Shown here: piece by piece, positions 22,848 through 32,436 of the stretch
Layout of the letters: each line of letters opens with the position of its first letter
Position numbering within the stretch: the first letter of the stretch is position 1
Assembly (NCBI RefSeq): GCF_026914185.1
Contig: NC_070564.1
Coordinates: 4,030,001-4,094,000, forward strand
Length of the DNA: 64,000 bases
Reading direction: 5' to 3'
Source of the DNA: Puccinia triticina
Lineage: Eukaryota > Basidiomycota > Pucciniomycetes > Pucciniales > Pucciniaceae
Notes under the pieces: model-generated
Database searches by the model: none
What the model was told of the DNA's origin: nothing
The model's input: only the letters and a program-made list of their open reading frames with translations
Translations under genes and position numbers: made by a program

Positions 22848-25453
22848 CTGCCAAGAGGAACGGAAGTAATCAATATCGGCATAAGAGTTAGTCTTGCGTG
22901 CTCTCTATAACACTGATGGTAACCAACTCACCTGTTTTGGATTGTTCCAATGGCCGGATGAGATTGTTTCAATGATCCTTGGCTGCTGGGGTAGATTTGC
23001 GGTGGAGGGGAGATGTATGGATTTGATGGTGGTGGTGATTTGACGGCAGTGGGTTGGTGGTGGCAGGCTGGATGTGGATCGGTGGTAAGCAGCCTTCCTG
23101 CGGGCTCCCCCGGGATCCCCCAAGCACGGTCCGTGCGCACGGCTGTCAACAGCTGCGGAAAACTCTTGCTGCTGCGGCACAAACTCTCAGAGTTTGCGGC
23201 CAAAGTCGCAAGCTCTTCTGGGCTAGCTGTAATAAAAACTTACATAGCGGCCTCACATCAGATAATACTGTTAATTTGGACAAGAGTTGAATTCCATCGG
23301 GTTTGTACGTCCCGCTCAACATTGTGAGGAGTATCACATCCATTTTCACGGCATATATCAACAAATTCAGCTTTTGAGTTTGGCAAGTATTTCAATTTTT
23401 TAGCAATCGCACAAAACTACCAAAAGAAAGGATGATCAACTACAGTATATGTCAGAGAAATTGTATGTAATTGCAAACCTTTGCCAAACTGTTTCTGCAA
23501 CCTTTAGTTGTATATTGATCATCTTCCTCTTTGTTGCTAGGGTGATCAATATCATCCATACCAAGCAGCTCAAACTCATCTGGTTCTTTTGGGTCATACA
23601 ACCCAGCTTCGCTTTCATCATCATTGTCACTACAGTAGGTGGCATCTTCTTTGGCTTGGAAGCTAGTAAAGATGAGATAAATCAGTGTCTGGAAATAAAA
23701 TAGGGGTGAACTGAGAGTTGGACTTACAAATTAATGTTTCCCTCCATGTCATTGTTGCTGGATTCAGAATAATCTGAGTCATCCCGAGTTGTTTTTTCTG
23801 TTTTTTTTGGTCCCTGTTTGCTTCTGAGTGCCAAAGGGTCGTAGAATTCCTTGTACAATCAATTTGAGTATGTGTATGAAACAGCGTGCCCACTGTGGCT
23901 CCCCTTTGAAGCGGGGCCACTGCTGTTTCTTCAGCTCTTTTACCATGACATTGTTGTTTGTTGCGTTGTTGCTGACAATCCCACATAGCTAAAGGTTCTT
24001 GTTCCTCAATCAGCGACAGACTAACAAGCAAACAAAAAACCCTGGCTAACCTTCTGTTGAATACCAAATTTCTCCACAACGATGTGGACGGTCTCAGCAA
24101 GATAATGACCTGTGTGGCTTCGAGAGAGGCGAACAAAGTCTAGAGGCATGGCCTCTAGCTTTGGTTCACCCAATAGATTGCCTGCTAATCGGTAGATGAT
24201 GATCCCAAGGATGTCAAACCCATTGGGAGACTGCCAGGCATCTACTCCTAAGTACAGTGCACCTTTGTGTGCCTGATAAAACAATAAAAATGCAATCAGC
24301 GGATGAATTGAGCGGAAAAAAAGCAACAAAAATAAAGGTGTACGAACCTCCAAAACCAACTTATAGTTCTGTTGTATAGCTGAGTAGAGCCTGTGGATAT
24401 CTTCTGAAACCACTCGTCTCGCTGGTAGATTCTTGACAACAGTTGGAGGAAGAATGGCCTTGTGGCTTGCGTTGACTAGTGCTGAAAAGGGTCTGGCGGC
24501 CTCGGCACACCATACCACACAAAGTTGAGGAACCTATGTGTTTTTTTTTTGGTAAGCCTAGTTAGTTAGCTTGATCAATCATATATTGAAGCCTTTTACT
24601 CACCTCCTTGGGATCAATGTCCCCAGTTCCCTTGATTCCAACATGGGCAAGATTCACATTTGATTTCTGTTTGCTCTGTTTTTGGAGGCAGGTTGCCGCA
24701 TGCTTGATTAAATTGCTGCAAGACAAGTCCAAGGTTGGACGGTTTATCTTGGTTCCACATCTGAGTTTGGGGGTCGGCAAGGGTCAGGGATTTAATTTAT
24801 TGATCATGGAATTAAAAAAAGATCAATTGAACTCACATTTTGCAAGGATAAGCGATCACTCTTTGGTTATTCTTATCAAGCTGCTTGGAGAGCTCGGGGA
24901 CCAAGTATGATTTATAGCTTAAAATCTGGCCGTTTGCGGGGATCCTCTGTGCCCTTACTGAATAGAAAATTCGGAATCATTATGCCGGAAAAATATATGG
25001 TTAACGGAATAGAGTCACATAGCTCCTCCTTGTCGCTTTCATCCCTGGTTCTTCCTGATGGAGGCTGGGTACTACCCAGAGTGACAAGGTTGTCTCTGCT
25101 AGTCGTTTGAACGCTATTGTTGTCATTGTTATTCTGGGAAGATGAGGGGTATGATGCTGATGTGTTGGGTCTTCTTTGCTTGCGGTTGGAGGCCATGATC
25201 AATGGTTTTGGCGGGGTTTGATGAAAGCGGTGGATGGTGGCCGCCTAAGATTTGCCTTACACCCAATGGATTCCCCTGAACCCCGGGAAAAATAGGGGGC
25301 TTGGGGCGGGTGCGGGCAGGCGGTACCCGGGTACCTGCTGCCCTTACCCCAAAAACCAGGGACCCGGTACCACACCCGGCACCGCTTGGAAGGTACCTGA
25401 CAGGCACCCGCCACACCCGCCAGGCGGTGCCGGGTTCCCAAACGCCATCCCTA

Positions 25454-27664
25454 GGTCATACTAATGCAAGGAGTGCATAAAAAAGGTGGAGAACTGTCAA
25501 ATACAGGGTTCTTTCATGCAAGGGGTGCATGAGTGGTGTCAGAATAATGTAAGGAGTGCAGAAATTGGGTCAGAAGACTGCATGCAGCTGCAAGGGGTGC
25601 ATAAATGAAGCAGGGACATGTCAAATACAGAAGAAATGGGGTTGGTCCCCTGCATATGCAGTGCAGATAAGAGGGATAGAAAATAGTATGTGTTTGGCTG
25701 GGGATGAGTATGTGTATACCTGGGAAAGGTGACTTGGGGGTTGTGAAAGGTTGATGACTGGGGCTGGCGGTGTCCATGAGGGTCCAAGAGGGTGTAACTT
25801 CCAGTCCAGCGGGGTTCCAGGGACGCTTCCAGTGGTGACTAGGGGTAAATTTGGCCGTAGAATCCATTTCTGAGGTCCTTTTGGTGGTATCTTGAGGCCT
25901 AAGGTGAGTAAATATATGTATGAGAAAAAACTTTTGATTTTTCACTTTTCCATCTACCACACCGGTCATTGGGAGGAAAAAACCCTCTCAATTACAGGTG
26001 CATACTTGTAATCAAAAGGAATCAATCCCCTTGATGAACAGTATGCAGGGTATCCTAGTTATTTCTACATGAATTGTCTCATAACTTGTTAAGATCAATA
26101 TTTAGGCTTTATTTACATCAGATTCTGTTTTCTCATGCAATTCCAACCCTATTCTTCACTGACTACATTTCAATAGCTCCATTCCTTCATGGTTTTCTGT
26201 TGTTTCTGGTGTGACATGGAATTCTGCTGCACAGTGAAACCCAGCTCCCCAACCACATGTACATATGTGATTATGTCAGCCAATGTTTAAAATTTTCAAG
26301 TCAGGATCCCCCACACAGCAGGAGGATCCACAGACTTCAGACACCCAGAACCACACCCCCAGATAACCCAGGATCACCTACCAAAGGCCAGTATACTCCC
26401 AGTAAAACTTACGTCACAGGCGCCAAGGATATTGAAAGTTAGTACCCTTTTTCACTGACCCTTGAATATCTTTGAGCTACACATCTCTGTCTCTTGACTG
26501 TTTTCTCTCCCTGTTTGCTTTTGCTCTTCTCTTTTGATCACAGGTCATCATATATCCAGACCTCTTATCCCAAGGATCCCTCTGATTGCATATCCTTCTT
26601 TTTCTGTGGTTTTTGTCAGTAAAAACCCACACAGGTTTCCCTTTAAAGAATCTTGACTATCCAAAGAGAAGTCTAAAAAATTGTGGCTGATTAGACATTC
26701 AAATACCTTCCATGTTTCAATTGTGAGACAACTACTATGCTAATTACATTAGTGGCACTAATTCTGTAGCGTAGTAGTTGGCTGCTAATGATTTTGGCTG
26801 TTAGTTTTAGCTGTAATACAAAGCTGCTAAATCACGCTAACACTAAATTACAGCTAATTAGCTACCTATTACAGCTAAATTAGCTGTAATTTGCAGCTAA
26901 AATTACACTTTTTTCTCAAATACCTGTTAGCTCTCAGTGTAATATATTTTAAGCTACAATCTAGTGTGGCTTAGCGGCCTCAAAAACTGCTAAGTTAACG
27001 CCAATTACGCTAAACATAATTTAATAGTTGCATTGTTGGTTAATTAATGACCTGGAGAATCTAATTTGCAACAATACATCCAAGAATATGCCTCCTTCTC
27101 ATGCATTGAACAATGAATTTATGTAATTTGATGTTTGAAACAGATTTGGAATACCAAACCACATTGGCTGCCACAGCTTCCCCCAGTCCCGCCTCAGCCT
27201 CTAACTTAGCTAAGTCCCTACTTGGGGGAGCAATGCAATCCCAAAGGAGGGACTTATGACTTATTTCATACTTCTTGCCTGAGATATTGGGGCTTTCTTG
27301 GCTTTTTATGCCTTTTTTTCCTTTCACCCTTCACACAGAAAAAAATAGGTAACCTCTGCTGGAGCCCCAAAGGGTCAAGATAGCTGAACATCTTGGCTCC
27401 ATTTCTCTGTCCTCATGATGCGGATTGGCTTCAGGAGTTGGAGTGGCCAAGGCATCTTACCCAGAGCTTGGAGACCCTGGTTCCTGTGTGATTGAATTTA
27501 AAAGCCATACTGTTTTCCGTGGTCAGTTCAATATGCACAGTGTGAAAATGATAGACAAGTACTTTATTGAAACATTATTTTATTAAGAACTCAATAAAAG
27601 TAAATAAACTTGAGAAATAAAATTAATAGTTAAACCTCTTCATCTGCTGACTATTAGTTAAAGA
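25454..27664. other. Spacer with decayed repeats
   Basis: No gene recognised. 25960-26040 has motifs related to the palindromic minisatellite (GGTCATTGGGAGG, CCTCTCAATTACAGG). 25450-25640 repeats AAGGAGTGCA / AAGGGGTGCAT with CTGTCAAATACAG. 26810-26900 is rich in AGCTAATTAGCT-like self-complementary strings, including a near-perfect 21-bp palindrome centred near 26880 (TTACAGCTAA...TTAGCTGTAA). Confidence 0.5.
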
Positions 27665-27943
27665 TAAAGATGGCTATCGGGCGGGCCGTCCAACGGGCCG
27701 CCCAAACCCGCGCAGGCCTGGGCCGGGCTCAGACACACAATTCAGAGAATTATTTAAATCGGCCCGGCCCGTCCGACCCGTTTAGTAAACGGGCGCCAGT
27801 GGGATGCCCCCGGTCGGGGAACAGGGGATGCAGTTCAGACCGTCTCCGGGTCCTCCGTGTTCTTGGTATTGGAATTGGCTGCAGTGACTGCCTACCAGTA
27901 CCGCCAACCAGCCATCAACCAGTCCCCCTCTCACTAACTCCCA

Positions 27944-28171
27944 ATGGCGAAGCGGACAACACGGGCCCACGCTGATTCATCCGAGGAAGAAGGTGATACT
28001 GACAATATCCGCGTCGTCGAGAGATTGGAACCCAAAACTCCTTCAACTACGCAGCGGGAAACTCATCGGCAGCCACCTAGAACTGAGGCTTCAGCCCCAC
28101 AGACACCAGCCCCCGCCGACAGTTTGAGCGAATCACAAGAAATTGCTAAAGGGATATCAAATGCGCCATAA
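27944..28171 (+). CDS. Short acidic/Pro-rich ORF, possible transposase N-terminal remnant
   Basis: 75 codons starting MAKRTTRAHADSSEEEGD, with Thr/Pro/Ser-rich low-complexity sequence. Its position just inside the left end of a hAT element, and a composition like the N-termini of the hAT transposases at 25.2 and 55.1 kb, suggest a leftover transposase start after deletion of the rest. No domain is present and a function is unlikely. Confidence 0.35.
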   Translation: MAKRTTRAHADSSEEEGDTDNIRVVERLEPKTPSTTQRETHRQPPRTEASAPQTPAPADSLSESQEIAKGISNAP

Positions 28172-28267
28172 TGACGAGACAGTTGACACATTGCTGTGCA
28201 CTCAAGAATGGATCAAAGGAGCCAGGGCCACGGCTAGATCTTCATCCTAATTTCCCCTATAAATATA

Positions 28268-29627
28268 GGGGGTTACTAAAAGTACCCGGGTATTTCCGCG
28301 TTTGTACCCGGTTTTTGTGTACCCCCTTTTCCGCGTACGTACCCGGTTTTTTTCTATTCATTTCTACGCGACGCAAATAGGCTCAAAATTCATCTAAAAT
28401 CCTGAAAATAATTATGACCCATTCAAAATTCCAAAATAGCAACTTTAAAAGATTTAATTAATTTTTTGCATACCCCCTTGTCCCCAGTGTGTACTAAGGG
28501 AATATCTTTTTTGTTACATGTACCAGGGTTCCAAAAAATTGAGGGAACATTTAAACATGCATTAGAAGCTTCCTTTGAAATTTTTGAGAGAAAAAAATAG
28601 GTACGTGGCGGGTACATGGTGTGCTTTGTAGAAAAATGACTGCTACATGTATAACTTTTTTGTTACACATTTAAAGAGTCTAAAAATTTCAAAAATGTTT
28701 CTATGGTGTATATTCTGTGCGCCATTAAATTTATAGCAATGGGGTAAACACCAAACATGAGATATAGGCGGGCCGGGCAGCCTTGATAGGAACAATCTGC
28801 CTAATTATTGAATTTTTTTTTTTGATAAATTTCCCAGAAGTCTAAGGACTTAAGGGGTTACATCATGATGCATATTCTCTGCGCTCTGAAACTTTTGGCG
28901 ATATTGGTACCTCAGAACATGAAATATAAGGGGTATGTGGTAGTCATATTGCCTTACTGTGCACCCCTTATATCTGATGTTCTGAGGTACCAATATTGCC
29001 AAAAGTTTCAGAGCGCAGAAAATATGCATCATTCTATAACCCCTGCAGTTCTTAGACTTCTGGGAAATTTATCAAAAAAGATATTCAATAATTAGCCAGA
29101 TTGTTCCTATCAAGGCTGCCCGGCCCCCCTATATCTCATTTTTGGTATTTACCCCATTGCTATAAATTTAATGGCGCACAGAATATACACCATAGAAACA
29201 TTTTTGAAATTTTTAGACTCTTTAAATGTGTAACAAAAAAGTTATACATGTAGCAGTCATTTTTCTACTAAGCACACCACGTACCCGCCACGTACCTATT
29301 TTTTTCTCTCAAAAATTTCAAAGGAAGCTTCTAATGCATGTTTAAATGTTCGCTCAATTTCTTGGAACCCTGGTACATGTAACAAAAAAGATATTCCCTT
29401 AGTACACACTTGGCAAAAGGGGGTATGCAAAAAATTAATTAAATCATTTAAAGTTGCTTTTTTGGAATTTTGAATATATCATAATTCTTTTCAGGATTTT
29501 AGATGAATTTTAAGCCTATTTGCGTTGCGTAGAAATGAGTAGAAAAAAACCGGGTACGCACGCGGAAAAGGGGGTACACAAAAACCGGGTACAAACGCGG
29601 AAAAACCGGGTACGTTTAGTAACCCCC
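28268..29627. mobile_element. 1,360-bp fold-back element, almost wholly palindromic
   Basis: The first base follows TA (28266-28267) and the last precedes TA (29628-29629). The two halves are near-perfect reverse complements along their whole length, from GGGGGTTACTAAA...AGTAACCCCC at the ends, through CATCTAAAATCCTGAAAA, ATGCATTAGAAGCTTCC and GCGCCATTAAATTTATAGC, to the centre near 28930-28965. Each arm is about 650-680 bp with scattered mismatches. There is no gene. The G5 ends and TA target match the other TA-flanked elements in this window. A transcript would fold into a long hairpin. Confidence 0.9.
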
Positions 29628-30169
29628 TAAATATATTTCTTTTGTTGTTAAAAGTGAAGTAATAAACATGCAGACTGGCAAAATAGTAGGTTGCCAAGTG
29701 GGTGGCCCGCAGGCTGTCCGTGGGCGGCCCGCAAGCTGAAAGCCCGCGGGCGCCCATTTAGTAAACGTGTTTGGGCCGGGCTGCATATTTAGCTGAATTA
29801 ACCCGGCCCGGCCTGTCCACTCACTTCACGGGCTGAAGGGGGCCGGCCAGCGGACAGCCCGAGCCCGCCCGATAGCCATCCTTAGTTAAAGAATTGTAAA
29901 AGAAATACCTCAAAGAAAGAACCTGAGAAAATAAAAATCTTGAACAAGGACAACAGACAACAGCAACAAACACACAGAATTATCACAACAAGCTAGCCTG
30001 AAGTAATAATCAAAAGGAAAGTTAATATATACAATCTTTGATAAGGTTGATAAGAGCATAAAGTAACTACCTGCCCGGATACTAGATCTAGCTCCTCCTG
30101 AGTGCTTAGAGTCGACGGCGGTTGAGATTGATCTTCAATTTGATCCAAGAGGTCTAAAAAAGATTGTCT

Positions 30170-30580
30170 CAGTGGTGGGTAGTTACAATATGCTATGATA
30201 ACCGCCATTATCTGCGTAGCGTAACACTTGTCGTTACTGCGCTCAGGCATTAGCGCTACTAGCAACAACCAGTTGTAACCCTGGGCCGGTATTGTAACAG
30301 GCCTGATTTTTTTGGTGTTACTTGCGTTACTAGTAGCGTAACATCTTAACCACCAGTTAACAAGAAGATAAAGAGGGCAAAATGCCCCCCTCTGGATCAT
30401 ATGTAGTCCAATATCTGCCCCTCTGTGCAGGCAGATATTGTAACAGATGTCAAATGTCAAACATCCTGGGTGTGCAATATTGTAACGCACTTCCGTTACA
30501 TTTAATGGTAACGGTAACAAGAGAAAAACTGTTACAATATTGGTACGTTACCAATAACCGTACCGTAACTACCCACCGTT
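30170..30580. mobile_element. hAT-type MITE, 411 bp
   Basis: Left end CAGTGGTGGGTAGTTAC and right end GTAACTACCCACCGTT form the inverted repeat; GATTGTCT is duplicated at 30162-30169 and 30581-30588. The interior (AGATATTGTAACAG, GGGGCAGATATTG, TAACGGTAAC) is rich in GTTAC/GTAAC words. A diverged inverted relative lies at about 48438-48690. Confidence 0.85.
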
Positions 30581-30889
30581 GATTGTCTTTGAGTAGTTTT
30601 TGGTAGTCAATGATTGAGTTGGTGTGAGTGAATAATCAATGAGTAATGTGTTGTGCAAAAAGATAGGGAAGGATGAGACAATTATCAGGGTCCAAAGGGC
30701 GTGCGCGGGGCCGTTTAGGAACCGGTTCAAAATTGGAAAGGCAAAAACTCACAAGCCAAACCTCATTGGAAGATGGGAATCTCTCAGGCCAAAATGTGGA
30801 CATTGTTGGATTGTTGGAATATATGCTTCAAGCTCCATTTGAGTGGCCAAGCTATATGATAAAATTTCCAAGAATCACCAGTAAGACCA

Positions 30890-30968
30890 ACTCTGTGTTT
30901 AGCTCAGTGGTATAGGAGCAGCTCTCATGAATGTAGAAGGTTGTGGGTTCAAATCCCACAACACACAA
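30890..30968 (+). other. tRNA-like sequence (SINE head or tRNA pseudogene)
   Basis: A-box-like TAGCTCAGTGG with D-stem GCTC/GAGC, and a perfect T arm GTGGG-TTCAAAT-CCCAC with B box GGTTCAAATCC. The acceptor strands pair at six of seven positions. The anticodon arm does not form a proper stem, so a working tRNA is unlikely. Both RNA polymerase III boxes are in place, as in SINE heads. Confidence 0.55.
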
Positions 30969-31014
30969 TTCTTTTCACCTGAGTAATATCAACAGACATT
31001 AGTCCCAATTATCT

Positions 31015-31092
31015 CCTTTGGAGGTCGCTCTTTGCCCCAGCCCAGGCTGTACCAGGGCCCTCCGAAGTGGGGGACTTGTTTTAAGTTAACAT
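31015..31092 (-). repeat. GC-rich hairpin repeat, third copy
   Basis: CTTTGGAGGTCGCTCTTTGC...CCTCCGAAGTGGGGGACTTG matches the hairpin core of the repeats at 9.5 and 11.5 kb. Confidence 0.65.
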
Positions 31093-32436
31093 CAGACTGC
31101 CTGGTTCAAGTCTAGCCCTGACTTTGAGCTCCACGCGCCTCAACATTTCTGGCATAAGCCATGCGCTCTGCTTCCAAATTCTCCAATCCCCAGGCCCCCA
31201 ATTCCATGCGCAAGCCCTTGCACTCCACTGCAATGGACTCCCAAGACCCTCTCCCAGAGACTATGGACCCCTGGGCCAGATTACGTCACCACAGCGGACT
31301 ACAAAATAAGTTGTCAAAACTGATTACCCGCAGCTTTTGCTTATCCTGAGAACACAACAAGATTTTGATAGGCACATCCCCTTTGGAAGCAATTTAACAC
31401 AAATAAACCTTAATGAAAGGTGCATTAGCAAACAAAATCAGCAGTGATTTTCTACCAAATTGAACTCCCCTATCAACTTTCTTTATGGTAGCTTAAGACC
31501 ACTTTCTCATTGTACATCCTGCCATTACTAAATGGGAACAACCTCAGTGCCCATATTTGTCTTGCCCTGGTTAGCACAAGAAACACAAAGCAGTTTTAAC
31601 TTTTTCCATCCCTGAGGGAAACCAAGTATGTTTCAATTTTTTCATGATGACTCTGTTGAACAACTGGGGGACTTCCCATTGCCTAAAAGGCTTCATTTAG
31701 AGGGGTCCAATAAACTCTGATTGCTGGTGAAAACTTGATCTCAATCAACTTTCACCAGCCAGTAAAGTTTAGCCTGTCCCTCTAGATTAAGCATTTTAGC
31801 CAACGGGAAGTCCTCCACTGTGAGTATAAAATTAAACAAAAATTTTACTATGTTGAAAGGAAAAGTGGATTGATCTTACTATAGCACATAAAACAGAAGC
31901 TTCTTTTACTTGTAGAAGATCCTGCTCAACCACCACTAGTTGACATATGGGATACTGCAGCATAACTGCTATTGTAAATAAATTTGGTCACATATCCATC
32001 TTTTTGTTATTGTGCATTGATGTTTGGCCTAAAAATCCTTTGAGAAATGGGCAAGGAACAGCACAAGATTCTGTAAAGTTTCCCCCTTTCAACTAGTAGC
32101 AGTTGGTCAATTATTTTGTAGTGAAGCAGTCCATATAATAACAGATGGAAAGATTGACAAAGAGGGGATAAGAAATGATAGAATTATACTGCACAGTGGT
32201 AAAAAAAGGAAAAAGGAGAAACTAGGAACATTGAGAATGAAAACATCTAGTTTGATACCTGAATTGGTTTTGGGTAGAGGTGGTTCACAAGAGTGATTAG
32301 AAATAGCTAGAAAAGGGCAGAAGGAAATTGAAATTATTGGTGAGGTCAGAAGTTCCACGGTGTTTTCTAGCAGAGAGAAGTGTTCAAGAAAAAGGAAACA
32401 TGGATTTTTCTGCACATTGATTCAAATCAACAGGGA
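31093..32436. other. Spacer with a partial MITE
   Basis: About 31345-31474 matches the right part of the 11244-11436 MITE (CATCCCCTTTGGAAGCAATT ... TGAACTCCCCTA) but lacks a clear left end. The rest shows no gene and should include the 3' flank of the MFS gene. Confidence 0.5.

Larger units (their letters stand above)
21395..23229. mobile_element. Long-TIR element (1.8 kb) carrying a host gene fragment
   Basis: Inverted terminal repeats of about 145-150 bp begin CAGCTAGCCCAGAAGAGCTT and include the palindromic stretch AACTCTGAGAGTTT. Only TA is duplicated at the edges (21393-21394, 23230-23231). The left TIR is followed by a 24-bp tandem array (21566-21690). The interior contains exons of proteasome subunit beta-6 with their intron. 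No transposase frame is present, so it is a gene-carrying non-autonomous element similar in plan to a Pack-MULE. It lies in an intron of the hAT transposase. Confidence 0.8.
18607..25196 (-). pseudogene. hAT transposase, interrupted by insertions
   Basis: A hAT transposase cuts and pastes its element through an RNase H-like core and dimerises through a C-terminal hATC domain. Order on the minus strand: ATG at 25196 with a Ser/Asn-rich start; a BED-like zinc finger with CGTKINRP, the SNLIKHAATC motif and a later pair of introns (24.9-24.6 kb); the core segment ALYLGVDAWQSPNGFDILG (24.3-24.1 kb); a NATNN-x-VMVKELKKQ helix (about 23.95 kb); an acidic insert near 23.6 kb; ERDV-x-TRWNS near 23.3 kb; DLARDLLEILSIFYE and VVFIDQITKHLS (21.3-21.0 kb); FRDKYFKLLRWEPEW (19.3 kb); and the hATC signature NPLKWWI...DVKRAFSFGRN (19.0-18.7 kb). 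Most introns match those of the 52-55 kb copy. Long insertions make splicing doubtful, so it is called a pseudogene. Confidence 0.8.
18437..25453 (-). mobile_element. Degraded hAT transposon with two nested insertions
   Basis: The right end (…CAAACGCCATCCCTA at 25453) and the left start (GTTTGGGACCCGGGTACC at about 18447) have GGTACCCGGG-rich subterminal DNA like the hAT at 51746-55397. Transposase exons on the minus strand run from about 25196 to 18607. The expected ~3.6 kb body is expanded by a candidate solo LTR (19412-21008) and a long-TIR element (21395-23229), both in intron positions. I find no matching 8-bp duplication outside the ends, so the left end has diverged or been replaced. 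Confidence 0.75.
27665..29884. mobile_element. Non-autonomous hAT element, 2,220 bp
   Basis: Ends TAAAGATGGCTATCGGGCGG on the left and the complement of TAAGGATGGCTATCGGGCGG on the right are 22-bp inverted repeats with one mismatch. The eight bases GTTAAAGA are duplicated exactly at 27657-27664 and 29885-29892, the hallmark of hAT insertion. Subterminal DNA is rich in GGGCCGGGC/GCCCGGCCC. No transposase is present. A TA-flanked palindromic element (28268-29627) is nested inside. Confidence 0.9.

Noticed and set aside
25514..25969. Minus-strand 151-codon frame
   Set aside because: Composition is that of translated repeat DNA with many Ser/Thr/Pro/His and no conserved block; it overlaps short direct repeats.
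30890..30968. Functional tRNA gene
   Set aside because: The anticodon stem does not pair and no anticodon can be placed in a seven-base loop.
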